DNA from: Planococcus donghaensis MPA1U2
Lineage (GTDB): Bacteria > Bacillota > Bacilli > Bacillales_A > Planococcaceae
Length of the DNA stretch: 64,000 bases
Assembly (NCBI RefSeq): GCF_000189395.1
Contig: NZ_AEPB01000012.1
Coordinates: 1-64,000, forward strand
Direction of reading: 5' to 3'
A program made the position numbers and the translations under genes. Below the pieces are notes generated by a model. That model saw nothing but the letters and a program-made list of their open reading frames with translations, did not search any database and was not told where the DNA came from. Positions within the stretch are counted from its first letter, which is position 1. Every line of letters starts with the position of its first letter. Below are positions 1-7,985 of the stretch, piece by piece.

Positions 1-19
1 CTATATTATTAAAGATCCT

Positions 20-93
20 GGCGGCGTAGCTCAGCTGGCTAGAGCGTACGGTTCATACCCGTAAGGTCGGGGGTTCGATCCCCTCTGCCGCCA
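20..93 (+). tRNA. tRNA-Met (CAT), elongator
   Basis: Complete cloverleaf with a fully paired 7-bp acceptor stem (G1-C72 present, so not the initiator) and anticodon loop TTCATAC. Discriminator A is followed by CTT, so the CCA tail is not encoded and must be added by CCA nucleotidyltransferase. It resembles the B. subtilis elongator tRNA-Met. Confidence 0.95.
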
Positions 94-101
94 CTTTTTT
101 A

Positions 102-178
102 GGACCTTTAGCTCAGTTGGTTAGAGCAGACGGCTCATAACCGTCCGGTCGCAGGTTCGAGTCCTGCAAGGTCCACCA
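102..178 (+). tRNA. tRNA-Ile2 (CAT, lysidine type)
   Basis: Cloverleaf with encoded CCA and anticodon loop CTCATAA. The body (GGACCTT acceptor, GACGG anticodon stem) resembles the B. subtilis tRNA whose C34 is changed to lysidine by TilS to read AUA. The Met/Ile2 distinction rests on family similarity and on its place between Met and Ser, as in trnB. Confidence 0.85.
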
Positions 179-193
179 TTTGTATTTTATCAC

Positions 194-286
194 GGAGGAA
201 TACCCAAGTTTGGCTGAAGGGATCGGTCTTGAAAACCGACAGGGGAGTCAAATCCCGCGGGGGTTCGAATCCCTCTTCCTCCTCCA
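194..286 (+). tRNA. tRNA-Ser (TGA)
   Basis: Class II tRNA with a long variable arm and anticodon loop CTTGAAA. GGAGGAA pairs with TTCCTCC and CCA is encoded. The discriminator base (position 283) reads T, whereas bacterial tRNA-Ser normally has G73; the second serine tRNA at 851-941 keeps G. Confidence 0.95.
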
Positions 287-352
287 TTTTTCTAAATGTG
301 TGGACAATTATTTTTAAAAGAAATTGATTCAAATTAGTACCTATATTATTGT

Positions 353-430
<78 letters not shown>

Positions 431-432
431 AT

Positions 433-508
433 GGTCCCGTGGTGTAGCGGTTAACATGCCTGCCTGTCACGCAGGAGATCGCCGGTTCGATCCCGGTCGG
501 GACCGCCA
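433..508 (+). tRNA. tRNA-Asp (GTC)
   Basis: Cloverleaf with GGTCCCG/CGGGACC acceptor stem, anticodon GTC, discriminator G and encoded CCA. Confidence 0.97.
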
Positions 509-525
509 TTTTTATTCAATGTTGT

Positions 526-601
526 GGGTCAGTAGCTCAGTCGGTAGAGCATTAGATTGAAGCTCTAAGTGTCGGCGGTTCGATTCCGTCCTGACCCACC
601 A
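526..601 (+). tRNA. tRNA-Phe (GAA)
   Basis: GGGTCAG/CTGACCC acceptor stem, anticodon loop TTGAAGC, discriminator A, CCA encoded. Confidence 0.97.
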
Positions 602-606
602 TTTAT

Positions 607-680
607 GCGGGTGTAGTTTAGTGGTAAAACCTCAGCCTTCCAAGCTGATGATGAGGGTTCGATTCCCTTCACCCGCTCCA
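607..680 (+). tRNA. tRNA-Gly (TCC)
   Basis: GCGGGTG/CACCCGC acceptor stem, anticodon loop CTTCCAA, discriminator T, CCA encoded. In B. subtilis trnB a tRNA-His gene sits between Phe and Gly; none is present here. Confidence 0.97.
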
Positions 681-693
681 TACTATTACATAT

Positions 694-770
<77 letters not shown>

Positions 771-771
771 T

Positions 772-846
772 TCCGAAGTAGCTCAGTGGTAGAGCACCGC
801 ACTGTTAATGCGATGGTCGTAGGTTCGAGTCCTACCTTCGGAGCCA
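772..846 (+). tRNA. tRNA-Asn (GTT)
   Basis: TCCGAAG/CTTCGGA acceptor stem, anticodon GTT, discriminator G, CCA encoded. Confidence 0.97.
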
Positions 847-850
847 TACT

Positions 851-941
851 GGGGAAGTACTCAAGTGGCTGAAGAGGCGCCCCTGCTAAGGGTGTAGGTC
901 GGGCAACCGGCGCGAGGGTTCAAATCCCTCCTTCTCCGCCA
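851..941 (+). tRNA. tRNA-Ser (GCT)
   Basis: Class II tRNA with a long variable arm and anticodon GCT. GGGGAAG pairs with CTTCTCC through one G-U pair. Discriminator G, CCA encoded. Confidence 0.97.
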
Positions 942-947
942 GTATTT

Positions 948-1019
948 GGCCCCTTGGTCAAGCGGTTAAGACACCGCCCTTTCACGGCGGTAACACGGGT
1001 TCGAATCCCGTAGGGGTCA
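948..1019 (+). tRNA. tRNA-Glu (TTC)
   Basis: GGCCCCT/AGGGGTC acceptor stem (one G-T pair), anticodon TTC, discriminator A. The next bases are TCA, so CCA is not correctly encoded and needs enzymatic processing. Last tRNA before the terminator. Confidence 0.95.
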
Positions 1020-1023
1020 TCAT

Positions 1024-1062
1024 AAAAAAGAGTCATGCATTTAATTGCATGACTCTTTTTTT
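1024..1062. terminator. Bidirectional terminator, tRNA cluster / DMT gene
   Basis: Perfect 11-bp stem AGAGTCATGCA/TGCATGACTCT with A-run and T-run on either side. It ends the tRNA transcript and, read on the other strand, the convergent transporter gene, whose last codons and stop lie inside the stem. Confidence 0.9.
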
Positions 1063-1998
1063 CGTTTTATTGGAATTCTGGCTATGAAGAATCATGCCGC
1101 CCATAACAATAAGAATTCCTATTAATGATAATCCTGAAGGTAGTGCTATTGATAAGAAGAGAATTTCTCCAGCCAAAGCGAATAAAACTTCCATTGATTG
1201 AGTTGCTTCAACCACTCCTAACATTTGCATATTTCCTCTAACAAGATCTGTAGCTTTAAAGAATAACACTGTGGCAATTACACCAGAACTGATGGCAACA
1301 ATTAAAGTTTGTAAGCTTTGTGAAGCAGATGGCCCACCAACCGTGAATAACCCCAACAACGATAATAGTAACCAAAAAGGCAGACTGGCTAAGGTCATTC
1401 CGAGAACTCTTTGATAGGCGTCTAATCTACCGTCGCATATCTCCATCATTTTTCTATTGCCAAGTGGATAAGCAAATGCAGCAAGAAGAACAGGAATAAA
1501 ACCAAACCAGAGTGTAGCAGTAGAAACAATCGCAATGTGTTCTAGTTGCATGAGACTGACTCCTGCCAATATGATGAAAGAAATCATTAGACCTTTCATC
1601 GGGATTTTCCCTCTTAACTGAAATACGCCTTCTTTAGTATGTATAGTTATGAGAAATAAAGGAGCGAGAAGAGTGCCTGCAATGATAGTGATTTGCCAAG
1701 CACCTGCGATTAACCAACCAGAAGAGTAAGCAGCTGCAAAGCAGAGTGGGGTATAGAATAAGCCAAACCCAATAAAGCTCCAAACAAACCAAGCTTTTTT
1801 GTTTCTGTTCATTTCGTGTAATAATGGTTTTAAATTTCTTCTAGATAAAACGATTAATAGCAAAAAAGGAATCATAAAAAGATAACGAAGAGAAGCGCTC
1901 CAAATCCAACTTCCACCACTAGCTTCCATTGTGGCATTTAAAACAAAAGTAAATGCGAAGAAAAAAGCAGCAATGATTCCGATAATTATAGGTTTCAC
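1033..1998 (-). CDS. DMT-superfamily (EmrE/EamA-type) transporter
   Basis: A 321-residue, very hydrophobic protein with about ten predicted membrane segments in two repeats, typical of the drug/metabolite transporter superfamily of putative multidrug or metabolite exporters; the substrate cannot be read from sequence. The start is GTG, preceded by a GGGAGG ribosome site. The gene converges on the tRNA cluster, and its C-terminal codons form part of the shared terminator hairpin. A second perfect hairpin upstream separates it from menA, so it is probably its own transcription unit. Confidence 0.85.
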   Translation of the reverse strand: MKPIIIGIIAAFFFAFTFVLNATMEASGGSWIWSASLRYLFMIPFLLLIVLSRRNLKPLLHEMNRNKKAWFVWSFIGFGLFYTPLCFAAAYSSGWLIAGAWQITIIAGTLLAPLFLITIHTKEGVFQLRGKIPMKGLMISFIILAGVSLMQLEHIAIVSTATLWFGFIPVLLAAFAYPLGNRKMMEICDGRLDAYQRVLGMTLASLPFWLLLSLLGLFTVGGPSASQSLQTLIVAISSGVIATVLFFKATDLVRGNMQMLGVVEATQSMEVLFALAGEILFLSIALPSGLSLIGILIVMGGMILHSQNSNKTKKRVMQLNA

Positions 1999-2082
1999 CC
2001 AATATCCTCCCTATCAGTATTTTGAATTATTTCTCAACTATAACGCATACTCAAAAGTTCTACAAAACTAAATTTGCATATA

Positions 2083-2114
2083 AAAAAAGGATTTCAGCTG
2101 AAATCCTTTTTTTC
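2083..2114 (-). terminator. Terminator downstream of menA
   Basis: A 32-base perfect palindrome with A7 and T7 ends around a GGATTTCAG/CTGAAATCC stem, directly after the menA stop on the minus strand. Confidence 0.85.
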
Positions 2115-2121
2115 ATTGTCA

Positions 2122-3033
2122 TCATAATAAGTATTCAATTAATAAACCAACACCGAGCAATAAGGCAAAAAGTGTGTTTGTTTTTCCTGTATCTTTCATA
2201 GCCGGCATTACTTTTAGCGGTGCCGTGTGGTGTTTAAATATTTGAACCACTCTAATTGGTTTAATAACGCTTAGAAATACGAGTAACGTCCATGGTGTTA
2301 ATGTTCCTAAAATAACAAGAACGAAGATCCATGTGTAAGCTGAGATAAAGAAAGCCATAAGAATGTTAACGGCTGTCGGTCTTTTAACTAAAATCGCGAG
2401 TGTTTTACGGCCACTTGCTTCATCGCCAACGATATCTCGAATGTTGTTAGCTAGCATTATAGCTGCTACTAATAAAGTACTTGGTATAGCAAGTAGCGAA
2501 GCTTCAACAGTTACCATTTCAGTTTGAATATAAAAAGCGATAATAACGATTAAATAGCCCATAACTACCCCTGAGAAAAGTTCACCGAATGGCGTATAAG
2601 CGATTGGGTATGGACCGCCTGTATAAAAGTAGCCGATTGCCATAGAAACTGCGCCTACAACTAAAAGCCACCAGCTAGTTTGTGAACAAATATAGATGCC
2701 GATAACTGCAGCGATACCGTAGAACACTAATGCTAAAGCTAAAACGGTTTTGGGTTTTACGCCATTACGAACAATAGCGCCGCCAATACCAACGGAGTTC
2801 TCATTATCTAGACCTCTTGCAAAATCGTAATATTCATTGAACATATTGGTTGCTGCTTGGATTAGTAAACTAGCAATCAGCATTGCTAGGAATAAAATCC
2901 AGTCGATCGGGGAATAATGTAAAGCAATCATCGTTCCGAGAAATACGGGAGCGAAGGAAGCGGTCAGTGTGTGTGGGCGTGTCAATTGCCACCATACGCG
3001 CCATCCGCTGTCTGCTTGTAGGGAATGTGTCAT
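2122..3033 (-). CDS. menA: 1,4-dihydroxy-2-naphthoate polyprenyltransferase MenA
   Basis: Integral membrane UbiA-family prenyltransferase that attaches the polyprenyl chain to 1,4-dihydroxy-2-naphthoate in menaquinone synthesis. Visible marks are the first Asp-rich prenyl-diphosphate/Mg motif (NMFNEYYDFARGLDNE), a second motif around NNIRDIVGDEASGR, and 8-9 hydrophobic segments. I place the start at the ATG of MTHSLQ, 9 codons inside the longest open frame, because AAAGGAGAG lies just upstream of it. It is divergent from menF, as I recall for Staphylococcus, whereas B. subtilis keeps menA apart from the men cluster. Confidence 0.93.
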   Translation of the reverse strand: MTHSLQADSGWRVWWQLTRPHTLTASFAPVFLGTMIALHYSPIDWILFLAMLIASLLIQAATNMFNEYYDFARGLDNENSVGIGGAIVRNGVKPKTVLALALVFYGIAAVIGIYICSQTSWWLLVVGAVSMAIGYFYTGGPYPIAYTPFGELFSGVVMGYLIVIIAFYIQTEMVTVEASLLAIPSTLLVAAIMLANNIRDIVGDEASGRKTLAILVKRPTAVNILMAFFISAYTWIFVLVILGTLTPWTLLVFLSVIKPIRVVQIFKHHTAPLKVMPAMKDTGKTNTLFALLLGVGLLIEYLL

Positions 3034-3204
3034 CTTAATCTCTCCTTTAATTCTTTCCACTCTTCATTGTACTTTAAAATAGTCCAGAATACAGCAAATG
3101 ATGTGCTGATTTTAACAGAAAAGAGTATGATAGAGGGTAGAGATTAAAAAGTGAAACAGTAAGTGGAATAAACTAGACTATTGTCTTAAAACGGAGGTAA
3201 TCAG

Positions 3205-4596
3205 GTGAATTCAGAATCGTCTTCATCGACCCAGCAATTTGCGGCAGACCAGTTTGAAGGCTATCGATTTTATACTGAAACAATCGAAGTTACACATATG
3301 TCTGCATTGGCATTTTTTGAAGCTGGCGGGAACGACCACGCAGGAAAACGCATGTATTGGAAAAATCGTGAAAAGACCTTTACACTTGTTGGAATTGGAC
3401 ACGCGCATGTTCTTTCTTCTGATGAGACAGCTGGAAGGTTTGAAAATATAAAAAACGACTGGAAAAATTTATGTCGCCAAATCGTGAATGAAGAACGTTC
3501 GGTTCATCCGGTTTTATTCGGAGGATTTTCGTTTGACCCATTCAACACGAAGCCGAGTGAGTGGAGAAGGTTCCCACAGGCTTATTTTGTAGTGCCAACT
3601 TTTCAGTTGATTTTAAAAGGGGATCAAGCTTTTGTTAGTATTCACTTGATCACGAAAAAACAAGACAGTTTTAATGAATTTGATGCGTTACGGAAAGAAC
3701 GAGATAAATTACTTCATGCCGCACAAGTGTCTGAAGTGGATAAGTACGATAAACCGAATGTGATTGAACGGACCGAACTAAGAAAAGAAGAGTACTTAGA
3801 ATCGATTCAACGCGTGACGGATATTATTAAAGCGAAAGAAGTCGAGAAAGTTGTGATTGCGCGCACAGTGAAACTGGGGTTTGAAAAGAAACTATCACCG
3901 ACTTCTGCATTGTACCAAGTAGCAAATGAGCAACCGGAAAGTTTCTTATTCGGTTTAGAGGCAGAAGAGCAATTTTTCTTTGGGGCAACGCCAGAACGAC
4001 TTGTGAAAGTAGAAAATGAAAAAGCGTTATCTACATGTTTAGCAGGTTCAACGCCTCGTGGGAAAACCATAGAAAAAGATACAGAACTTGGCGAAACTTT
4101 ATTGCTAGATCCTAAAAATCGTGCAGAACATCAATATGTTGTGAGTATGATTAGCGATGTGTTTAAAGCAACATGTAGTCAAACCATTGTACCGAAAACC
4201 CCAAAACTGATGAAAATTAGAGATATTCAGCATTTGTATACACCAGTCGAAGGGTTGTTAAATGCAGGATCTACATTATTTGACTTGGTAGAACTTCTTC
4301 ATCCAACACCAGCACTTGGCGGAGAGCCGAAATTAGAGGCATTGGCGATGATTCGCAAATACGAAGCGATGAATCGTGGGTATTATGCAGCTCCGATTGG
4401 TTGGATTGATACACAAGGAGACGGCGAATTTGCGGTTGCTATTCGTTCGGCTTTATTAGATGAAGAAAAAGCTTATTTATATGCAGGTGGCGGAATTGTA
4501 GCAGATTCGACTCCTGAATCAGAGTATGACGAGACATGGGTTAAATTTAGACCGATGCTCCGGGCATTGGGAGGTCAATTAAGTGACGAATCGTAA
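3205..4596 (+). CDS. menF: Isochorismate synthase MenF
   Basis: Chorismate-utilising enzyme making isochorismate, the first step of menaquinone synthesis. At 463 residues it fits the family. The C-terminal chorismate-binding domain shows HPTPALGG followed by the GGGIVADSTPESEYDET signature. GTG start with an ACGGAGG ribosome site 8 bases upstream. First gene of the plus-strand men operon; its end overlaps menD by 14 bases, which suggests translational coupling. A possible -10 TATGAT lies at 3126-3131, but no good -35 is seen. Confidence 0.95.
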   Translation: MNSESSSSTQQFAADQFEGYRFYTETIEVTHMSALAFFEAGGNDHAGKRMYWKNREKTFTLVGIGHAHVLSSDETAGRFENIKNDWKNLCRQIVNEERSVHPVLFGGFSFDPFNTKPSEWRRFPQAYFVVPTFQLILKGDQAFVSIHLITKKQDSFNEFDALRKERDKLLHAAQVSEVDKYDKPNVIERTELRKEEYLESIQRVTDIIKAKEVEKVVIARTVKLGFEKKLSPTSALYQVANEQPESFLFGLEAEEQFFFGATPERLVKVENEKALSTCLAGSTPRGKTIEKDTELGETLLLDPKNRAEHQYVVSMISDVFKATCSQTIVPKTPKLMKIRDIQHLYTPVEGLLNAGSTLFDLVELLHPTPALGGEPKLEALAMIRKYEAMNRGYYAAPIGWIDTQGDGEFAVAIRSALLDEEKAYLYAGGGIVADSTPESEYDETWVKFRPMLRALGGQLSDES

Positions 4597-6283
4597 AGCA
4601 TTAACTGAATATGTATCGGCCTTTACTCATTCACTTGTTGGGCAAGGGGTTAGCGATGTCGTCATTAGTCCGGGATCTCGCTCAACCCCTCTTGCATATG
4701 CTTGTATGAAGCAAGAAGGCTTAACAACTTATCGCCAAATAGATGAACGTTCTGCGGCTTATTTTGCGTTAGGCTTAGCTAAAGCTTCTGGGAAACCAGT
4801 TATGCTTCTTTGTACGTCAGGAACGGCGGCAGCTAATTATTTTCCGGCTGTTGTTGAAGCGTTTTATGCGCGTGTGCCTTTACTGGTCGTTACAGCGGAC
4901 CGTCCACATGAACTACGCGAAGTCGGCGCGCCACAAGCCATCAATCAAGTAAATATATTTGGATCACACGTTAAATGGGCAACCGATTTACCGATGCCGG
5001 AAACGGAAAATCAATTGGCGTTTTTAACACGTCATTTGCATCGATCTGTCCAAAATGCAACGAGTGAACCGCGAGGACCAGTACATATAAATGTGCCATT
5101 CCGTGAGCCACTGCGTATTGACTTTGAACAAGATTATGTAAGCAATCATGAAATTGCTCATATGGGCGGAGAGCGGTCGTTAAATGCGGAAAGTCGCATG
5201 TTTTTACAGCAACTCTTAAAAAAGGAAAATGGCCTGTTGATTGTTGGAGAACAAACGCAAAAAATGCCTAATGAATTTTGGACGTTTATTGAGAAATTGG
5301 ATTGGCCGGTATTGGCCGATCCGTTATCTAACGTACGCGGAAATGTGCCGCAGTCGGCAAAATCGTTAATTATTGATTCTTATGATGCGTTGCTTAAAAG
5401 CGAGAGATTTAAAGATGCGGTTAAGCCAGATGTGGTGATTCGTGTCGGGCCACAACCGGTTTCAAAACCACTGAGTTTGTTTTTAGGGGCAGTAAAACCA
5501 GAAACCTATGTGGTGTTTGATGAAAGTTCGATGTTGCGTGACCCGCAATCTGTCGCAACGCATCACATTCAAGCAGCTGAAAAAAACTTATGGCAATTAC
5601 CGGTGGAAAAGAAATCCCCAAATGCGTATCGTGAAAAATGGACGCAAGCTTCTCATTTATACTGGCAAGTTGTCGAGCAACATTGTCAGGATGAACTAGA
5701 TGAAGGAGTATTAGCGAAAGTGCTTTTTGACCGATTGGATCAATGTGATTTGATTGTGAGCAGTAGTATGCCAATTCGAGATGTAGATACGTATTTCCAA
5801 ACAACTGAGCGGGATATTATGCTTTATGCAAATCGCGGAGCAAATGGCATTGACGGGGTAGTGTCAACGGCATTTGGCGTGCAAGCAGCAAAACAGCGTC
5901 CAGCTTATTTGTATATCGGAGATTTATCGTTTTTGCATGATATGAACGGATTAATCGCGTCAAAAATGCAGGAAACGGATTTGACGATTGTGATTATGAA
6001 TAATGATGGTGGTGGCATTTTCTCTTATTTGCCACAGTCTCAAGAAGAACACTATTTTGAAGAGTTATTTGGTACACCGACTGGGCTAACATTTAGCGAT
6101 GCTGCGAACATGTACGATGCGCAATATGTGTCTGCAGAAACAGTTGAGCAATTTGCCGCTGCTTTAGATGAGCCGAAAACGAAATCAGTGAAAATAATTG
6201 AAGTATTTACCAATCGTGAAAACAATGTTACAACGCACCGTAAATTATGGAGCCGTTTTGACGAGGAGCTGGCGAAACAATGA
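4583..6283 (+). CDS. menD: 2-succinyl-5-enolpyruvyl-6-hydroxy-3-cyclohexene-1-carboxylate synthase MenD
   Basis: Thiamine-diphosphate enzyme adding the succinic semialdehyde unit from 2-oxoglutarate to isochorismate. At 566 residues it has the N-terminal pyrimidine-binding domain (SPGSRSTPLAYA near residue 30, cofactor glutamate region RQIDERSAAYFALG) and a C-terminal diphosphate-binding motif (GDLSFLHDMNG...NNDGGGIF). GTG start inside the menF end, with GGGAGG upstream. The stop overlaps the menH start in ATGA. Confidence 0.96.
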   Translation: MTNRKALTEYVSAFTHSLVGQGVSDVVISPGSRSTPLAYACMKQEGLTTYRQIDERSAAYFALGLAKASGKPVMLLCTSGTAAANYFPAVVEAFYARVPLLVVTADRPHELREVGAPQAINQVNIFGSHVKWATDLPMPETENQLAFLTRHLHRSVQNATSEPRGPVHINVPFREPLRIDFEQDYVSNHEIAHMGGERSLNAESRMFLQQLLKKENGLLIVGEQTQKMPNEFWTFIEKLDWPVLADPLSNVRGNVPQSAKSLIIDSYDALLKSERFKDAVKPDVVIRVGPQPVSKPLSLFLGAVKPETYVVFDESSMLRDPQSVATHHIQAAEKNLWQLPVEKKSPNAYREKWTQASHLYWQVVEQHCQDELDEGVLAKVLFDRLDQCDLIVSSSMPIRDVDTYFQTTERDIMLYANRGANGIDGVVSTAFGVQAAKQRPAYLYIGDLSFLHDMNGLIASKMQETDLTIVIMNNDGGGIFSYLPQSQEEHYFEELFGTPTGLTFSDAANMYDAQYVSAETVEQFAAALDEPKTKSVKIIEVFTNRENNVTTHRKLWSRFDEELAKQ

Positions 6284-7107
6284 AGCTTGAAGTCGGCAGC
6301 GTTATTTATCATGTTGAAGTAAGAAATCCAGAAAAGTCAGAAACTTTGGTTTTTCTGCACGGCTTTACAGGAAGCACGAAAACGTGGCATACGGTTAGTG
6401 AAAAGTGGACGGATGCCAAAATTGTTATGATTGATTTAATCGGTCATGGAGCGTCCTCTAGTCCAGAAGAGCTTGAAGCTTATTCGCTTGAACGTCAGCT
6501 AGAAGATTTAAATGCTTTGTTCGATCAATTAGCATTGGACAACTTTATACTTGTTGGTTATTCGATGGGTGGCCGTACGGCGCTTGCTTATGCATGTCAC
6601 TATCCGGAGCGGTTGACAGGATTAATTCTTGAAAGTGCATCGCCTGGACTTGATAGTGAACAAGCAAGGAAAGATCGCCGAACAAATGATGCGCGTCTTG
6701 CAGAGCAAATTATGACAGGGGGACTCGTCAATTTTGTGGATGCTTGGGAAAATATTGCGTTGTTTGCAAGTCAAAAAGAGTTGCCTGAACGGGTGCAGCA
6801 ATCAGTACGTGAAGAACGGTTGGCACAAAACCCATTAGGCCTTGCGAATAGTTTGCACGGCATGGGAACAGGTGCGCAAAGGTCTTATTGGCAAGAGCTA
6901 AAAGGTTTGCATATACCCGTTTTGTTAGTAACGGGACGGTTGGATGTAAAGTTTGAGGCGATTGCACAAAAGATGCTTGAACAGCTGCCAAATGCTGTTC
7001 ATAAAACTATTGATGCGGGTCATGCAATTCATGTGGAAAAACCTGCTGAGTTTGCTACAATAGTAAGAGAGTATTTAAGTTTGAACTATCAAGGAGGAAA
7101 ATCATGA
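6280..7107 (+). CDS. menH: 2-succinyl-6-hydroxy-2,4-cyclohexadiene-1-carboxylate synthase MenH
   Basis: Alpha/beta hydrolase-fold lyase that removes pyruvate from the MenD product. It shows the HGFTGS oxyanion-region motif, the nucleophile elbow GYSMGG, an acidic residue in GRLDVKF and a histidine in [10 protein letters not shown], giving a full Ser-Asp-His set. It overlaps menD and menB by four bases each (ATGA), so translation of the three is likely coupled. B. subtilis calls this gene ytxM. Confidence 0.93.
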   Translation: MKLEVGSVIYHVEVRNPEKSETLVFLHGFTGSTKTWHTVSEKWTDAKIVMIDLIGHGASSSPEELEAYSLERQLEDLNALFDQLALDNFILVGYSMGGRTALAYACHYPERLTGLILESASPGLDSEQARKDRRTNDARLAEQIMTGGLVNFVDAWENIALFASQKELPERVQQSVREERLAQNPLGLANSLHGMGTGAQRSYWQELKGLHIPVLLVTGRLDVKFEAIAQKMLEQLPNAVHKTIDAGHAIHVEKPAEFATIVREYLSLNYQGGKS

Positions 7108-7922
7108 CACGCGAGTGGATTACAGAACGTACATATGAAGACATTAAGTATGAAATTTTTAACGGCATTGCAAAAATTACGATTAACCGTCCGGAAGTGC
7201 GTAACGCATTCCGTCCGAAAACTGTTCACGAATTAATCGATGCATTTTCACGCGCACGCGATAATTCAGATGTAGGCGTTATTGTTTTAACTGGTGAAGG
7301 CGAAAAAGCTTTCTGTTCAGGTGGCGACCAATCCGTACGCGGACACGGTGGTTATGTTGGGGAAGATGAAATTCCACGTTTGAACGTTTTAGATCTACAA
7401 CGTTTAATCCGTGTGATTCCAAAACCAGTTGTCGCAATGGTTGCAGGCTATGCAATTGGTGGCGGACACGTCTTGCACGTTGTTTGTGACTTGACGATTG
7501 CTGCAGATAACGCACGCTTTGGTCAAACAGGTCCACGCGTTGGTTCGTTTGATGCTGGATACGGTTCTGGTTATTTGGCACGTATTATTGGCCATAAGAA
7601 AGCACGTGAAATTTGGTACTTATGCCGTCAATATGATGCACAAGAAGCATTGGACATGGGCTTAGTTAATACAGTTGTACCTCTTGAGCAGTTAGAAGAC
7701 GAGACGGTTCAATGGTGTCAGGAAATGCTTGAAATGAGCCCAACTGCACTTCGTTTTGTTAAAGCGGCGATGAATGCTGATACAGACGGTCTTGCTGGAT
7801 TGCAGCAAATGGCTGGAGACGCAACATTATTGTATTACACAACTGACGAAGCAAAAGAAGGACGCGATGCGTTTAAAGAAAAACGCAAACCGGACTTTGG
7901 TCAATTCCCACGTTTCCCATGA
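7104..7922 (+). CDS. menB: 1,4-dihydroxy-2-naphthoyl-CoA synthase MenB
   Basis: Crotonase-fold enzyme closing the naphthoquinone ring from O-succinylbenzoyl-CoA. At 272 residues it carries the family motifs [22 protein letters not shown] and [12 protein letters not shown]. The ATG sits 9 bases after AAGGAGG in the end of menH. A hairpin with a T-run follows directly, so expression may fall off before menE and menC. Confidence 0.97.
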   Translation: MTREWITERTYEDIKYEIFNGIAKITINRPEVRNAFRPKTVHELIDAFSRARDNSDVGVIVLTGEGEKAFCSGGDQSVRGHGGYVGEDEIPRLNVLDLQRLIRVIPKPVVAMVAGYAIGGGHVLHVVCDLTIAADNARFGQTGPRVGSFDAGYGSGYLARIIGHKKAREIWYLCRQYDAQEALDMGLVNTVVPLEQLEDETVQWCQEMLEMSPTALRFVKAAMNADTDGLAGLQQMAGDATLLYYTTDEAKEGRDAFKEKRKPDFGQFPRFP

Positions 7923-7936
7923 TTATTGAATAATTG

Positions 7937-7967
7937 AAAGCTGTCCTCTCTGGGGACAGCTTTTTTT
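7937..7967 (+). terminator. Intercistronic terminator/attenuator menB-menE
   Basis: A 10-bp stem AAAGCTGTCC/GGACAGCTTT with a 7-base loop followed by T7, lying between menB and menE. It looks like an intrinsic terminator inside the men operon; no separate promoter for menE is evident in the 64-base gap. Confidence 0.7.
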
Positions 7968-7985
7968 GAAGAAAGGATTTTTTAC

